Shown here piece by piece: positions 37,087 through 46,231 of a DNA stretch of 64,000 nt. The stretch is from Arthrobacter sp. FW306-07-I. Its GTDB lineage: Bacteria > Actinomycetota > Actinomycetes > Actinomycetales > Micrococcaceae. The translations under genes and the position numbers were made by a program. Location: contig NZ_CP084550.1 in assembly GCF_021800405.1 (NCBI RefSeq), positions 1,240,001 to 1,304,000 of the forward strand, read 5' to 3'. Each line of letters opens with the position of its first letter. Position 1 is the stretch's first letter. The notes under the pieces were generated by a model. It saw only the letters and a list, made by a program, of their open reading frames with translations, searched no databases and was not told where the DNA came from.

Positions 37087-38363
37087 GGTTCCACGCTCTT
37101 TTGAAGTTCCTGGAGATGGTCACCCAGAACGCCGGTCACCGTGGGGTAGGGCACGACGTCGGTCGGTCGGGCGGAAATGCTCATCATCACCGCTGCGGCG
37201 GCCGCGGCGATCACCAGGATACCGAGTACGACGGCCAGCCAGATGCGCTGCGTCCGGGACAAGCGCGGCTTCCTGGAGGTCTTGGCGGCGGCTGGGCTGG
37301 TTGCCGCCGCACCGGAAGCAGACGGTGTCGTGGCTTGCGGGGCGGGGGTTCGCTCAAACGGCTGTGAGGATGACAGGGGAGAAATAGCCCCGGTGGCCCC
37401 TGCCGCATCCCGCACTTCGTCCACTGATTCTTCGGCAGTGATGGTGGGCGGGTGGAAGGGCATCGCGGGAAGCACCCGGGTGGTTTCGGGGGCCAGTTCT
37501 CCGGGCGTTGACGCCGGGGAAACCAGGGCCTGGCGCAGCGCCGTCTCAATGTCCGCAGCCGTCGGCCGCTCCAGCGGCTCGATGGCCGTCATGGAACGGA
37601 TGAGGTCCGCCCATTCGGCGGGGACGTCGTCGGGGATCTCCGGAGCGCGGTGAAGCCGGGCAACAGCTGATTCCACGGCACTGCCCGGGTACTCCACCGT
37701 GCCCTTGATGCACTCCAGCAGCACCAGGCCAAGGGAATAGATGTCCGTGGCCGATGAGAGGGGTTTGCCGAGGGCCTGCTCGGGGCTGAGGTAGGCGGCC
37801 GTGCCCACCATGGTGCCCGTGGCCGTGAGCCGGGTGGAATCGACGATCCTGGCGATGCCGAAGTCCGTGAGTTTGGGCCGCAGCGGCTCGCCCGGCCGGA
37901 TCTGCACCAGGAGGATGTTCCCCGGCTTGATGTCGCGGTGGATGATGCCGAGGCCATGGACGTAAGCCAGGGCGTCGGCGATCCCTGCACCGATCACTGA
38001 CAGCTCTTCATAGGGCACGCGGCTGTGGCGAATACGGCTGCGCAGGTCCTGGCCCTCCACGAGTTCCATGGTGAGGAAGGGACGGGGTTCATCCGGAAGG
38101 CGGTCATCGATGCCGGCGTCGAAGAGCGTCACCAGGCCGGGGTGGTTCAGGGTGGCCAGGAGTTGGATCTCCGCTTCCTGCCGCTTCAGTTCGTCCGCAT
38201 CCGGAGCCTGCGGCGCGAATAGCTTCAGCGCGACGTCGCGGCCCAGGTTTTCATCCCGGGCAGAGTAAACCGAGGACATCCCCCCACGGCCTATTACGTC
38301 ACCCAAACGATAGCGACCGCCGACAACTTCATTCTTGATGGAGCTAGGCGATTCCGCCACCAT
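37083..38363 (-). CDS. Transmembrane serine/threonine protein kinase
   Basis: A 426-residue Hanks-type kinase. The catalytic domain covers residues 15-280: Gly loop GRGGMSSVY, the ATP lysine in VALKLF, the catalytic loop HRDIKPGNILL, DFGIA, the activation segment with TGTMVGTAAYLSPEQ, and the conserved DIYSLG. A Thr/Pro/Ala-rich linker leads to one membrane helix (about 378-400). The external part is only about 25 residues and has no PASTA repeats, unlike PknB. It therefore probably does not bind peptidoglycan itself. The lipoprotein encoded by the coupled downstream gene could supply an external sensor. Confidence 0.93.
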   Translation of the reverse strand: MVAESPSSIKNEVVGGRYRLGDVIGRGGMSSVYSARDENLGRDVALKLFAPQAPDADELKRQEAEIQLLATLNHPGLVTLFDAGIDDRLPDEPRPFLTMELVEGQDLRSRIRHSRVPYEELSVIGAGIADALAYVHGLGIIHRDIKPGNILLVQIRPGEPLRPKLTDFGIARIVDSTRLTATGTMVGTAAYLSPEQALGKPLSSATDIYSLGLVLLECIKGTVEYPGSAVESAVARLHRAPEIPDDVPAEWADLIRSMTAIEPLERPTAADIETALRQALVSPASTPGELAPETTRVLPAMPFHPPTITAEESVDEVRDAAGATGAISPLSSSQPFERTPAPQATTPSASGAAATSPAAAKTSRKPRLSRTQRIWLAVVLGILVIAAAAAAVMMSISARPTDVVPYPTVTGVLGDHLQELQKSVEP

Positions 38364-38467
38364 GACCGTTCCTCCCGGTGCGCTGCGGCACTGATGTACC
38401 TCAAATTATACTGGCGGGACCGTCGAACCAGCGATTGACCTAGGCTTTCACGTTGCGACACGCCGAC

Positions 38468-38505
38468 GGTCCGGCGGCGGTTTGAATCACTTCCGCCACC
38501 GGACC
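38468..38505. terminator. Hairpin between the wall protein and kinase genes
   Basis: GGTCCGGCGGCGG pairs with CCGCCACCGGACC (one mismatch) around a 12-base loop. It lies downstream of the wall-protein gene and upstream of the kinase gene on the same strand, so it could separate the two transcripts. No T-run. Confidence 0.5.
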
Positions 38506-38649
38506 ATTGGCTACAAGGACACGTGTGCTGAAGACGTGTTTTGTACTGTTCCTACGTTTCCGGGTCGTTGTCCTCCTTCCGTCAGCCCGCGGAGTGCTGC
38601 CACTTCAAGCGCACGGGTGCGGGCGTTTCTGTGCTGTCTTTGAAGCGCT

Positions 38650-40197
38650 TTACGACACCTTCCGCCTGCGGAGCATCAGGAATCCCCCGGCCAGGAGCAG
38701 CAGCGCCAGGGGAACCAGAGTTCCGTCCCAGCCCGTGTTGGCGAGGCCGGTGTGGCCCATGCCCGTGGTGGCAAGGGCGGAATTGCCGTTCGCCGGGGTG
38801 CTGCGGGGAGCCGTAACAGTGGCGATGGTGCCGCTGACTGCCGTGGAGCCTGCCGGTGCCGCCGAGAAGCCGCCGTTACCGGTGCCGCCATTCATGCCGG
38901 TGGAATCATCACCCGTGGCCGTTCCACCGTTGTCTGCGGTGTTGTCCGAACCCGGGGTGCTGGCACCGGGATCTGCGGTTCCGGGATCAAGCGTCCCGGT
39001 GTCACCGGTGGTGCCGTCACCCGGGGTGGTGGTACCAGGGTCGGTGGTGCCGGGAGTGCCTGTGCTGGTGTCGCCCCCGAGTCCCAGGCCAATGCCGAGG
39101 TCGATTACAGCGTCCAACCCGCCGTTGCCAACGGTTCCGGTGCCCGAATCAGCGCCAAGGTCTACAACCGCGTCAACTCCGGCTGCCGTGTCACCGGTAG
39201 TGAGGCCGCCGAGGCCGAGGTTGATGTCGGCTGCGGCTGCCACATCGGCGGTGCCCGCGGTGGTGCCGTCGTTGGTGAGGCCGCCGAGGCCGAGGTTGAT
39301 GTCGGCTGCGGCTGCCACATCGGCGGTGCCCGCGGTGGTGCCGTCGTTGGTGAGGCCGCCGAGGCCGAGGTTGATGTCGGCTGCGGCTGCCACATCGGCG
39401 GTGCCGGTGGATGCGGGATCGGTGAGGCCGCCGAGGCCAAGGTTGACGTCGGCTGCGGCTGCCACATCGGCGGTGCCCGCGGTGGTGCCGTCGTTGGTGA
39501 GGCCGCCGAGGCCGAGGTTGATGTCGGCTGCGGCTGCCACGTCGGTGGTTGCCGGGTCCGTGGTGAGCCCGCCGAGGCCGAGGTTCACGGCTGCGTCGAC
39601 GGCGAGGTCGGCGGTGGTGCCTTCGGTGGTTCCGGTGCCGGGATCGGTGATGCCGCCGAGGCCGAGGTTGATGTCGGCTGCGGCTGCCACGTCAGTGGTG
39701 CCGGTGGATGCGGGATCGGTGAGGCCGCCGAGGCCAAGGTTGACGTCGGCTGCGGCTGCCACATCGGCGGTGCCCGCGGTGGTGCCGTCGTTGGTGAGGC
39801 CGCCCAGACCGAGGTTGATGTCGGCTGCGGCTGCCACATCGGTGGTTGCCGGGTCCGTGGTGAGCCCGCCGAGGCCGAGGTTCACGGCTGCGTCGACGGC
39901 GAGATTCGCCGTGGTGCCGTCCGTCGCCCCTGTACTGGTGCCGGGATCGGTGATGCCGCCGAGGCCGAGGTTGACGTCCACTGCGGCGGCGACACCGGTT
40001 GGACCGGCCGGCGTTGGGTCACCCAGCAGGCCCAACGACGACGAGTCAGCGGGTGCCGCCGCCGAGATGAGGGCGGAAGCGGACAAGTCCGTTCCGCTGG
40101 TGGTGGTGTCCGCGGCCTCTGCCGCAGCGCAGCCGAGGGCCAGAAGACCGCCGGCAAAGAGGGTGCTAAGCAGCCCCCTGCGAAGGGTGCAGTTCAT
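38650..40197 (-). CDS. Repeat-rich cell-wall-anchored protein with LAXTG sorting signals
   Basis: A 515-residue surface protein. A signal peptide (about 1-29, ending AAEAAD) is followed by eleven units built on DxNLGLGG(L/I)T, each 20-28 residues (about residues 70-330). A Thr/Gly/Pro/Asp-rich stalk follows. The C-terminus has LATTG and, eight residues later, LANTG, then a hydrophobic helix and a basic tail (LRRRKVS). LAXTG is the motif used by class E sortases of actinobacteria. AGGAGT lies before the ATG at 40197. The secreted protein encoded upstream on the same strand may be its partner. No sortase gene is in the window. Confidence 0.85.
   Translation of the reverse strand: MNCTLRRGLLSTLFAGGLLALGCAAAEAADTTTSGTDLSASALISAAAPADSSSLGLLGDPTPAGPTGVAAAVDVNLGLGGITDPGTSTGATDGTTANLAVDAAVNLGLGGLTTDPATTDVAAAADINLGLGGLTNDGTTAGTADVAAAADVNLGLGGLTDPASTGTTDVAAAADINLGLGGITDPGTGTTEGTTADLAVDAAVNLGLGGLTTDPATTDVAAAADINLGLGGLTNDGTTAGTADVAAAADVNLGLGGLTDPASTGTADVAAAADINLGLGGLTNDGTTAGTADVAAAADINLGLGGLTNDGTTAGTADVAAAADINLGLGGLTTGDTAAGVDAVVDLGADSGTGTVGNGGLDAVIDLGIGLGLGGDTSTGTPGTTDPGTTTPGDGTTGDTGTLDPGTADPGASTPGSDNTADNGGTATGDDSTGMNGGTGNGGFSAAPAGSTAVSGTIATVTAPRSTPANGNSALATTGMGHTGLANTGWDGTLVPLALLLLAGGFLMLRRRKVS
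39195..39990 (-). repeat. Tandem DNA repeats coding the NLGLGG units
   Basis: About eleven copies of a 60-90 bp unit, several almost identical at DNA level (the GACATCAACCTCGGCCTCGG core). The order of unit variants in copies 1-4 recurs in 5-8, so a block of four units was duplicated after smaller duplications. Such DNA is prone to copy-number change and to assembly collapse. Confidence 0.85.
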
Positions 40198-40286
40198 GAT
40201 GCTTACTCCTGAAAGTTGATGTTGTCCGGCGCTGGTCAGCTGCCGGCATAGCCACGTGCTGCCCATGAACGGGCAGGGGGCATCAA

Positions 40287-41264
40287 CTAGTCAGGAGAAG
40301 AACCGGGGTCGAAGGACACCGGCGCAGGAAGGTGCTCAGAGGTATCCCCGGCAAGGACCGCGCAGGGAAGTATGAAATCGACGTCGAAGGTGCTCAGCCA
40401 TGCGGCGGCACTGGACGGGCCGCCTGACGACGTACCGCTGCCCGTGCCGGATCCCGGGGCGGCAGGAACGTTTGCAGTCAGCGGTGCCGGGCCAACGGGA
40501 AGAGGCTCATCCGCGACGGAGTCACCAAGTCCCGCTATTTCCGATTGCAGAACGGACGTTCCAGCGAGTCCAGCAGCCCCCCGGGCTTCCGGGATTGCGC
40601 CGCTGGCTGCTGACGATGCATCGGCCAACGCCAGAGCGTCCTGATCAACGTCGGTTGCTGCCTGCAGGGCGCCAGCTGATGCTTCCGCCGCAGCAGGAGC
40701 AGGAGTTTCCGTAGCCGGAGGCCCTGCCTGGACCGCTTCAAGTGGCTGCTGGAGCTCAACCCCCTGTTGGGGAAGCGGAACGGGCAGCGGAGCGGCGCCG
40801 GTCAGAAGATCGGAAACGGGCTGGAGTACCGGTTCGAGCGCAGGAACAGCCTCGGCTGCAGGCTCTACGACAACCTGCACGACGCCGGACGTCACGCCGT
40901 CGGCGACGTCAACAAGGGGAGCCGAAACAGTGGAGACGGTTCCCGCAGGAAGCACTTGGTCCACCGCCGGAACGGAGGCGATGAGGTTGTCCGCAAGTCC
41001 GGAAACCTGGGTCACCATGGGCTGCAACAGCCCGGGGGTTGCCGCCGGGCCGGCCGGGGAACTCAAAGGAGCCGGTGAAGCGGCGTCCGCCAGATCATGG
41101 GTCAAGGATGAAACCGAGCTGGTGACCCCGCCGATAAGGGACGAAGAGTCGGGGCCGGCGTCAGCGGAAGCAGCCGTGGAAGAAAGCGTCAGCCAGGTCA
41201 CTGCGGCGGCTCCGGCAAGAAGCGCCGGGCGCAGGGCACGCCATGGCGAACTCATATGAGCCAT
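40287..41264 (-). CDS. Secreted Ala/Pro/Ser-rich protein next to the wall protein
   Basis: A 325-residue exported protein. The signal peptide (1-33, ending AASAD) is followed by a low-complexity region with regularly spaced Val, Leu and Pro. There is no sorting motif or membrane anchor. The ATG at 41264 was chosen for the G-rich site (GGGGGG) upstream; a GTG at 41273 is the alternative. It lies 89 bp before the LAXTG protein gene on the same strand and shares its compositional style, so the two may form one surface structure. I do not recognise a family. Confidence 0.65.
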   Translation of the reverse strand: MAHMSSPWRALRPALLAGAAAVTWLTLSSTAASADAGPDSSSLIGGVTSSVSSLTHDLADAASPAPLSSPAGPAATPGLLQPMVTQVSGLADNLIASVPAVDQVLPAGTVSTVSAPLVDVADGVTSGVVQVVVEPAAEAVPALEPVLQPVSDLLTGAAPLPVPLPQQGVELQQPLEAVQAGPPATETPAPAAAEASAGALQAATDVDQDALALADASSAASGAIPEARGAAGLAGTSVLQSEIAGLGDSVADEPLPVGPAPLTANVPAAPGSGTGSGTSSGGPSSAAAWLSTFDVDFILPCAVLAGDTSEHLPAPVSFDPGSSPD

Positions 41265-41470
41265 GCGTACCACCCCCCAGTGACCGGTGCAATCGATGCC
41301 CCTAAATACTAAGACTGCTTATTGGCGGAAGTCCAGAGAAAGCCTAAAGGGACTTTACAAATGGAGGGCACACGCTCGAAAGGCGTCAAGAGACAAGACA
41401 ACCGGTCACGTAGCTGACACGGACTCCGCAAGCTGCAACACCGACGTCGTACGTCCTCTTCTGAAGCTCT

Positions 41471-42541
41471 CTAATGCCTGTCATTGGGGTAGGTGACTCC
41501 AAGCTGAGCGCGCACACCGTCGAAAAGGCGCATGGTGTTCAGCGTGTCCTCAAGGGGCATTACCGGGCTCTCGGTCAATCCCTGCTGGACGCACCTCATC
41601 ACCTCGCGCAGCTCGTAGGCGTACCCCTTTCCCACAACGTCGAAGGTTTCCGTCCGGCGGTCCTCCCAGCCCTTGGCGATGAGGAGCTCGCCCGGATTGT
41701 TGATGGAGCCCACGCTCTGCAGGAAGCCAAGGCTTCCCGCCACGGTAGCCGTGCGCGGGCCGTGGGCCAGGAGCGAGGAGGTGAGCTGGACCTGGGCGGC
41801 GTGGTCGTAGCCGAGCGTCATGACGTTCTGCGCGTCCACGCCGTCGTCATTGACCACACCCGTGGCGCTGACGGTTTGCGGGAAGCCGAGCGTGCCGAGC
41901 GCCCACAAGAGCGGGTACACGGACAGATCCAGCAGGGCCCCGCCGCCGTCCTTGCGGGCCCACAGCCTGGCAGTGGGGGAGTACGGAGCCGGAAAGCCGA
42001 GGTCTGCCGTGACCCAGTGGATCTCGCCGAGTTCTCCAGAGGCGGCGATCTGGAAAGCCCGTTGCATCGACGGCAGGAACCGGCTCCAGACCGCCTCCAT
42101 CAGGAACAGCTTCCTGCTGCGCGCAACGTCGATGAGCTCGGCTGCTTCGCGCGCATTGATGGTGAAAGCCTTCTCGCAGAGCACATGCTTGCCGGCGTTG
42201 AGGGCGGCGAGGACTATCTCATGGTGCTGTGCGTGCGGCGTGGCAACGTACACCACATCCACGGCGTCATCAGCCAGCAGCCGCTGGTAGCCGGGCACAC
42301 CGCCGTCGTCCCCGTACGCCTTGGCGAAGTCGTAGGCCACGGCGAAAGCGTCGGCCGTGTCCTGGGTCCTGGAACTGACCGCGTACAGCTCGGCATCTTC
42401 CAGCAGTGCCAGATCCTGTGAGACCGCGCGGGCGATGCTGCCGGTTGCAATGATTCCCCAGCGCAGCGGAGCCCCGGTTGCGGAGCGCGGATCCTGGTTG
42501 GGCTGGCTGGACAGCCACGGCGTGGCGATGGGAGCAGTCAT
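41471..42541 (-). CDS. Gfo/Idh/MocA-family oxidoreductase
   Basis: A 356-residue NAD(P)-dependent dehydrogenase. The N-terminal Rossmann domain reads RWGIIATGSIARAVSQDLA. The family signature (EKP in most members) is here CEKAFTINAREAAEL, and the C-terminal domain has WSRFLPS and GGGALLDLSVYPL, which support sugar or polyol substrates (trans-1,2-dihydrobenzenediol dehydrogenase-like group). The ATG at 42541 has AGGA at eight bases; the earlier one at 42550 abuts it. The 200 bp before the wall-protein companion gene contain an AT-richer stretch likely to hold that gene's promoter. Substrate unknown. Confidence 0.87.
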   Translation of the reverse strand: MTAPIATPWLSSQPNQDPRSATGAPLRWGIIATGSIARAVSQDLALLEDAELYAVSSRTQDTADAFAVAYDFAKAYGDDGGVPGYQRLLADDAVDVVYVATPHAQHHEIVLAALNAGKHVLCEKAFTINAREAAELIDVARSRKLFLMEAVWSRFLPSMQRAFQIAASGELGEIHWVTADLGFPAPYSPTARLWARKDGGGALLDLSVYPLLWALGTLGFPQTVSATGVVNDDGVDAQNVMTLGYDHAAQVQLTSSLLAHGPRTATVAGSLGFLQSVGSINNPGELLIAKGWEDRRTETFDVVGKGYAYELREVMRCVQQGLTESPVMPLEDTLNTMRLFDGVRAQLGVTYPNDRH

Positions 42542-42606
42542 AGCTGCCATCCTGTCACAGGGGCGTGGAAGGAATGGGGAAGTTCCGGCCGCCCGGAGAA
42601 GGAAAC

Positions 42607-42651
42607 GAAAAAGGGGCCAAAGATGCAGCGCGTGCACCCCTCTGGCCCCTT
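42607..42651 (-). terminator. Terminator of the MacB-like ABC operon
   Basis: On the minus strand AAGGGGCCA pairs with TGGCCCCTT and is followed by TTTCGTTTC, nine bases after the ATPase stop codon. Confidence 0.88.
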
Positions 42652-42659
42652 CGATCGCG

Positions 42660-43364
42660 TCAGGCGGTGGCGGCCACCGCCCGGCCCCGCACCGGCTCTT
42701 CCGTCAGCTTGCCCTGCTGCAGGCGGAAGCGGCGGTCGGTCTTGTTGGCCAGGGCCCTGTCGTGGGTGACTACCAGGATGGTGGTGTTGTGGTCGCGGCT
42801 CAGGGAACTGAGGAGCTCGATGATGTGATCGCCGGTCTGCTCGTCCAGGTTGCCCGTGGGCTCGTCGGCGAGGATCAGCTGGGGCTCGTTGGCCAGGGCA
42901 CGGGCGATGGCCACGCGCTGCTGCTCGCCGCCTGAGAGCCGGTTGATGCGCCGTTCGTGCTTGGACGGATCCAGCTGCACCTGCTCCAGCAGTTCCTGCG
43001 CCCGCTGGAGCCTGGCACCCTTCCGGACCCCGGCAAACTCCATGGGGAGCATAACGTTGTCCACGGCGGAGAGGTTGGGGATCAGGTTGAACTGCTGGAA
43101 CACGAATCCGATGTCCCGGCGGCGGTACTCGGTCAGCTTGCTGTCCGGCAGGCTGGCCAGGCTGACGCCGTTGACGACGACGTCTCCGCTGGTGGGCTTG
43201 TCCAGCGCGCCCAGGAGGGACAACAGGGTGCTTTTGCCGCTGCCGCTCTTGCCCACGATCGAGGCGAGCGTTCCTTGCTCCAGGACGAAGCTGACATCAT
43301 TCACCGGCTTGATGGTGCGGTCCCCGGAGTTAAAGGTGCGGACCAGGTTCTTTACTTCAATCAT
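42660..43364 (-). CDS. ABC transporter ATPase, MacB/LolD type
   Basis: A 234-residue ATPase. Walker A is GKSGSGKST, the Q-loop [21 protein letters not shown] is typical of the MacB/FtsE/LolD group, the signature is [15 protein letters not shown] and Walker B is [12 protein letters not shown], with the switch His in VVTHD. It pairs with the permease gene ending two bases upstream. Such systems act as mechanotransmitters for exported peptides, lipids or antibiotics rather than as classic importers. Confidence 0.93.
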   Translation of the reverse strand: MIEVKNLVRTFNSGDRTIKPVNDVSFVLEQGTLASIVGKSGSGKSTLLSLLGALDKPTSGDVVVNGVSLASLPDSKLTEYRRRDIGFVFQQFNLIPNLSAVDNVMLPMEFAGVRKGARLQRAQELLEQVQLDPSKHERRINRLSGGEQQRVAIARALANEPQLILADEPTGNLDEQTGDHIIELLSSLSRDHNTTILVVTHDRALANKTDRRFRLQQGKLTEEPVRGRAVAATA

Positions 43365-43366
43365 GG

Positions 43367-44821
43367 CTATTCTCCTCGCAGGACTTCGATGGGACGGATT
43401 CGCGCCGTGAGCAGCGCGGGCACCAGGGCGCCGATGATGGCGACGGCAAACACGGCCGCGATGCCGCCGGCGATGACACCGGGCGACGCGCTGGCGGTCA
43501 CGGAGTTCAGCAGCTGGGAAGCGCCGCCGAAGGGCCCACCCTGTCCGCCGCGAAAGCCCCCTGCACCGGCGGCCTCGCCCGGGAAGCCGCGGCCGGCGGT
43601 GGCAGAAGCCGTGGTGCTGTTGCTGCTGATCAGGGCGGAGGCGATGCCGCCACTGGCGAAGGAGGCCATCGCTGCGCCCACTGCGCTGCCCAGGGCCGCC
43701 AGGACCAGGGCTTCGAGGACGAATTGCAGCCCGATGGTCCGGTTCGGCGCCCCGATGGCCTTCAGCACACCGATTTCGCGGCGGCGCTCGCGGACCAGCA
43801 TCACCATGATGAGCAGGATGATCAGGCCGGCGGTGCCCAGGGCGGCGATGAAGGCGATGAAGGAGATGTTCTTGACGCTGTCCAGGGAGCTGACGGCGGT
43901 CTGCAGGTTCTGGCCCTGGGTGACGTCAGCCTTGTCGGTGCCCAGGGCGGCCTGCAGCGCCGTCTTGGTGGAGGCGACGTTGTCCATGGAGTTGACCGTG
44001 ACGATCATGCTGGAGAGTTCACCGGGCGTGCCCGCAAGGGTCTGGGCGGTGGGTAGGGTCACGTACACAGCGTTATTGCCAAAGGCGGTGCCGGCGTCGA
44101 ACAAACCGGAAACCGTGTAGGTCTGGTCGTTGATAGTGAAGGTGGACCCGACGGTGAGATGGTTCTTCTCTGCCAGCGAGGTGCCGAGCAGCGCGCCCGT
44201 GGATGATGCCGCATAGTCACCAAGACCGGAGCCCTGGGTGATGTTCAGTGCCTTGCCCGTGGTGTCCACCTCGGCGCCGATGCTGGTGGCGGTGATCGGC
44301 AGCGACCTGGGCTGCTGGGTGGTCCCGGTGGATCCCGTGGTTGCGTTGGCCTGCTGGTTCCGGCTGCCCAGGGTGCCTGCATCGACTGCGGCTGTGAGGC
44401 TGGTCGTGAGGGTGGCGGCTGACTGCCCGCCGGGGCCGCCCTGGCCGGCCTGTCCTCCTTGACCGGCCTGGCCAGTTTGTCCCGTCTGACTGGCTGACTG
44501 CGCAGCAGCAGCGGCCGCGTTCCGCAAACGCAGTGAGGAGGCTCCGACGACGGCACTGACGTTGGTAACGCCGGCCGCGGTGGTTGCCTGGGCGGCGGTG
44601 AGCGGCTCGCCACCGCCCTCGAAACCCTGCCCGCCGGCAGGGTTGACGGTCAGGACGGTGCCGACGGAGGCATTGAGCTCCTGGACTTTCGCTCCGACCG
44701 CCTGGTTGGCCACCAGCATGGCCAGGGCCAGGCCAATGGCGACGGCCAGCACTGCAACAACGGCTGCGGTGCGGACCTTGTTTCTGAAGGCATTGCCTAC
44801 GCTTCGGGCAAGGACGCTCAC
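43367..44821 (-). CDS. ABC transporter permease, MacB/FtsX type
   Basis: A 484-residue permease. The first helix (residues 16-40) is followed by a large extracytoplasmic domain (about 40-330), and three helices at the C-terminus with the FtsX pattern ([39 protein letters not shown]). A Gln/Gly-rich stretch (about 115-140) and a second Gly/Phe/Gln-rich loop (about 415-440) are unusual low-complexity insertions in external parts. AGGAGT precedes the GTG start. It pairs with the ATPase just downstream. Confidence 0.9.
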   Translation of the reverse strand: MSVLARSVGNAFRNKVRTAAVVAVLAVAIGLALAMLVANQAVGAKVQELNASVGTVLTVNPAGGQGFEGGGEPLTAAQATTAAGVTNVSAVVGASSLRLRNAAAAAAQSASQTGQTGQAGQGGQAGQGGPGGQSAATLTTSLTAAVDAGTLGSRNQQANATTGSTGTTQQPRSLPITATSIGAEVDTTGKALNITQGSGLGDYAASSTGALLGTSLAEKNHLTVGSTFTINDQTYTVSGLFDAGTAFGNNAVYVTLPTAQTLAGTPGELSSMIVTVNSMDNVASTKTALQAALGTDKADVTQGQNLQTAVSSLDSVKNISFIAFIAALGTAGLIILLIMVMLVRERRREIGVLKAIGAPNRTIGLQFVLEALVLAALGSAVGAAMASFASGGIASALISSNSTTASATAGRGFPGEAAGAGGFRGGQGGPFGGASQLLNSVTASASPGVIAGGIAAVFAVAIIGALVPALLTARIRPIEVLRGE

Positions 44822-44949
44822 GTTACTCCTATGACTCAGGTGCCGGCGCGGAAGGCCGGCTTCGCATCAACCCTCGCCGGGCATCCTGTGCAGGCATCCG
44901 GCCGAAGCTGTGTTTGGGCTGTGAGGGTCGTTGCCGCCTGGGCAGGACG

Positions 44950-44967
44950 CAGGAAGGCCCGGTCCCA
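44950..44967. terminator. Left half of a terminator split by the IS3-family element
   Basis: CAGGAAGGCCCGGTCCCA here is the exact reverse complement of TGGGACCGGGCCTTCCTG at 48813-48830. Without the insertion they would form an 18-bp stem with a one-base centre, located after the chvE stop codon. ATG at 44968-44970 and 48812-48814 is the 3-bp target duplication. Confidence 0.85.
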
Positions 44968-45043
44968 ATGTGAACCGGTCCCCGAAAGTTGGACTCGCAA
45001 ATGTGCGAGTCCAACTCTAGCGGTAAGCGGTTGGCCCTTTGCT

Positions 45044-45076
45044 AAAGGCTCCGTCCCTTCCTGGTCGGAGCCTTTT
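45044..45076. terminator. Hairpin after the passenger gene
   Basis: AAAGGCTCCG pairs with CGGAGCCTTT around a 12-base loop, with TTTT on the plus-strand side. It lies between the passenger gene and the left end of the element. Confidence 0.6.
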
Positions 45077-45184
45077 CCGTCCCATGCTTCGGTGGCCGAA
45101 GTTCCAGACTGGCTGCTTCAGAGGCGAGTACCCAAATTTTCTGCCATTTGTAGACCCCTCGCGTTGTCGCTGTGTGTAGATGTA

Positions 45185-45871
45185 TTAGCTCCGGGTGGTG
45201 AATTGGACTTGGACGTGCTTGAGCTCCGTGCGCGGAAGCACAGCGGTCACCACGCCGCCGCCGGACAGCTGGGCTCCGATACCGTAGACGAACGGGTCTG
45301 TATCAATCTCTGCGCCGGGCATGTCGACTCCGTTGATAACGGTCCTGGCCTGGCTGTTGACCATCCGGGCGGTTACTGAGGGTGCGTGCTGGTCCCACGG
45401 GTTGCTGCCCGGCCAGAGCTCTTGCCGGTATTGGTTCATGAGGATGTGGTTGACATGGTCAGCCAACAGGCTTCGAACCGAAGAGCGCTCGGATGGATCG
45501 CGGTGCCAGGTGGTTCGCACGGCCTCCTCAACTTGCGGGTAACGCAGGCGCTCCACGTACTCGATCAGCCAAGGGGGCCGCGGCCATGGCGGAACTTCCT
45601 CGATCGATCTGCGTGTCTTCTCGTTGAGGTCTGCGAGGTTTACCGGGTCTGAGCGGTCATCCGGGTTTCGCCAGAGCGTATAGGTGATGCTCGCCGTCAT
45701 CTCGTTGTACCCACGATCATCTTGGCCATAGGTCACACCAACGCTGTCGGTGTCCTCCAATGACGGTTGGGGGATGAGCCCCATCACGGGAATGGGCATG
45801 AGTTTCAGGCGCTCGGCCCATCCAGCCCGCGGGTCGGGAGCGTCTGCGGGGAGAATTCCAGCCCCTCTCAT
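45185..45871 (-). CDS. Passenger gene of the IS3-family element, unknown function
   Basis: A 228-residue soluble protein with no signal peptide and no family I recognise. The N-terminal half contains strand-like SVGVTYGQDDRGYNEMTASITYTLW. The middle has helices (EEVPPWPRPPWLIEYVERLRYPQ). The C-terminal part has a beta-rich GGGVVTAVLPRTELKHVQVQF, suggestive of a mixed alpha/beta fold. The ATG at 45871 or an upstream GTG at 45889 may be the start. Composition is less GC-skewed than the host genes. Its location between orfB and the terminal repeat of a mobile element argues for acquisition with it. Confidence 0.6.
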   Translation of the reverse strand: MRGAGILPADAPDPRAGWAERLKLMPIPVMGLIPQPSLEDTDSVGVTYGQDDRGYNEMTASITYTLWRNPDDRSDPVNLADLNEKTRRSIEEVPPWPRPPWLIEYVERLRYPQVEEAVRTTWHRDPSERSSVRSLLADHVNHILMNQYRQELWPGSNPWDQHAPSVTARMVNSQARTVINGVDMPGAEIDTDPFVYGIGAQLSGGGVVTAVLPRTELKHVQVQFTTRS

Positions 45872-45912
45872 ACCCCGACTATGAACCACGCGAGGGTGCC
45901 TGTAAATGGGAT

Positions 45913-45937
45913 TGAGTTTCAGCCCCCAAAGTCCCGG
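45913..45937. repeat. Degenerate internal copy of the IS3 terminal repeat
   Basis: TGAGTTTCAGCCCCCAAAGT resembles the terminal TGAACTGCTCCCCGAAAGT, allowing one gap, in the orientation expected for an IS3 end. It lies 20-50 bases after the orfB stop. It may be the original end, with the passenger part added later. Confidence 0.4.
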
Positions 45938-45958
45938 TGAAGGTTCGCTATGAGGGAC

Positions 45959-46231
45959 CTATGCCGCAAGCGTCTGAGCACGATACTGTAGCGGGCTCAA
46001 ACCCTTGAGCTTGGTGGAAATTCTTTCGGTGTTGTACCAGTGGATGTACTCGTGCAAGGCCGCTGTTAGGGCCTCGGTGTTGAGGAAGCGGACGTGATGG
46101 AAGAGTTCTTCCTTGAGGTGCCCAAAGAAGTTTTCCATCACGGCGTTGTCGAAGCAGTTGGCTTTGCGGGACATCGACTGCACCGCACCGGCCTCCGCCA
46201 AGAGCGTGCGCCAAGAGTTGTGCTGATACTG
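45959..46231 (-). pseudogene. IS3-family orfB, C-terminal fragment
   Basis: Encodes the end of an IS150-type integrase: QHNSWRTLLAEAG, the third catalytic residue Glu in SRKANCFDNAVMENFFGHLK, and the family tail YIHWYNTERISTKLKGLSPLQY. It continues the reading frame of the fragment at 47683-48225 once the IS30 element and one copy of the CAG duplication are removed. The frame itself is intact, so excision would restore orfB. Confidence 0.9.

Noticed and set aside
39195..39990. CRISPR-like array of regular repeats
   Set aside because: Units are contiguous and in frame with a coding gene. There are no unique spacers and no cas genes.
38507..40219. Long plus-strand frames with PRPRLMSAAAATSAVP repeats opposite the wall-protein gene
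   Set aside because: They mirror the DNA repeats of the minus-strand gene, which has a signal peptide and sorting signal. The antisense frames have no such features.
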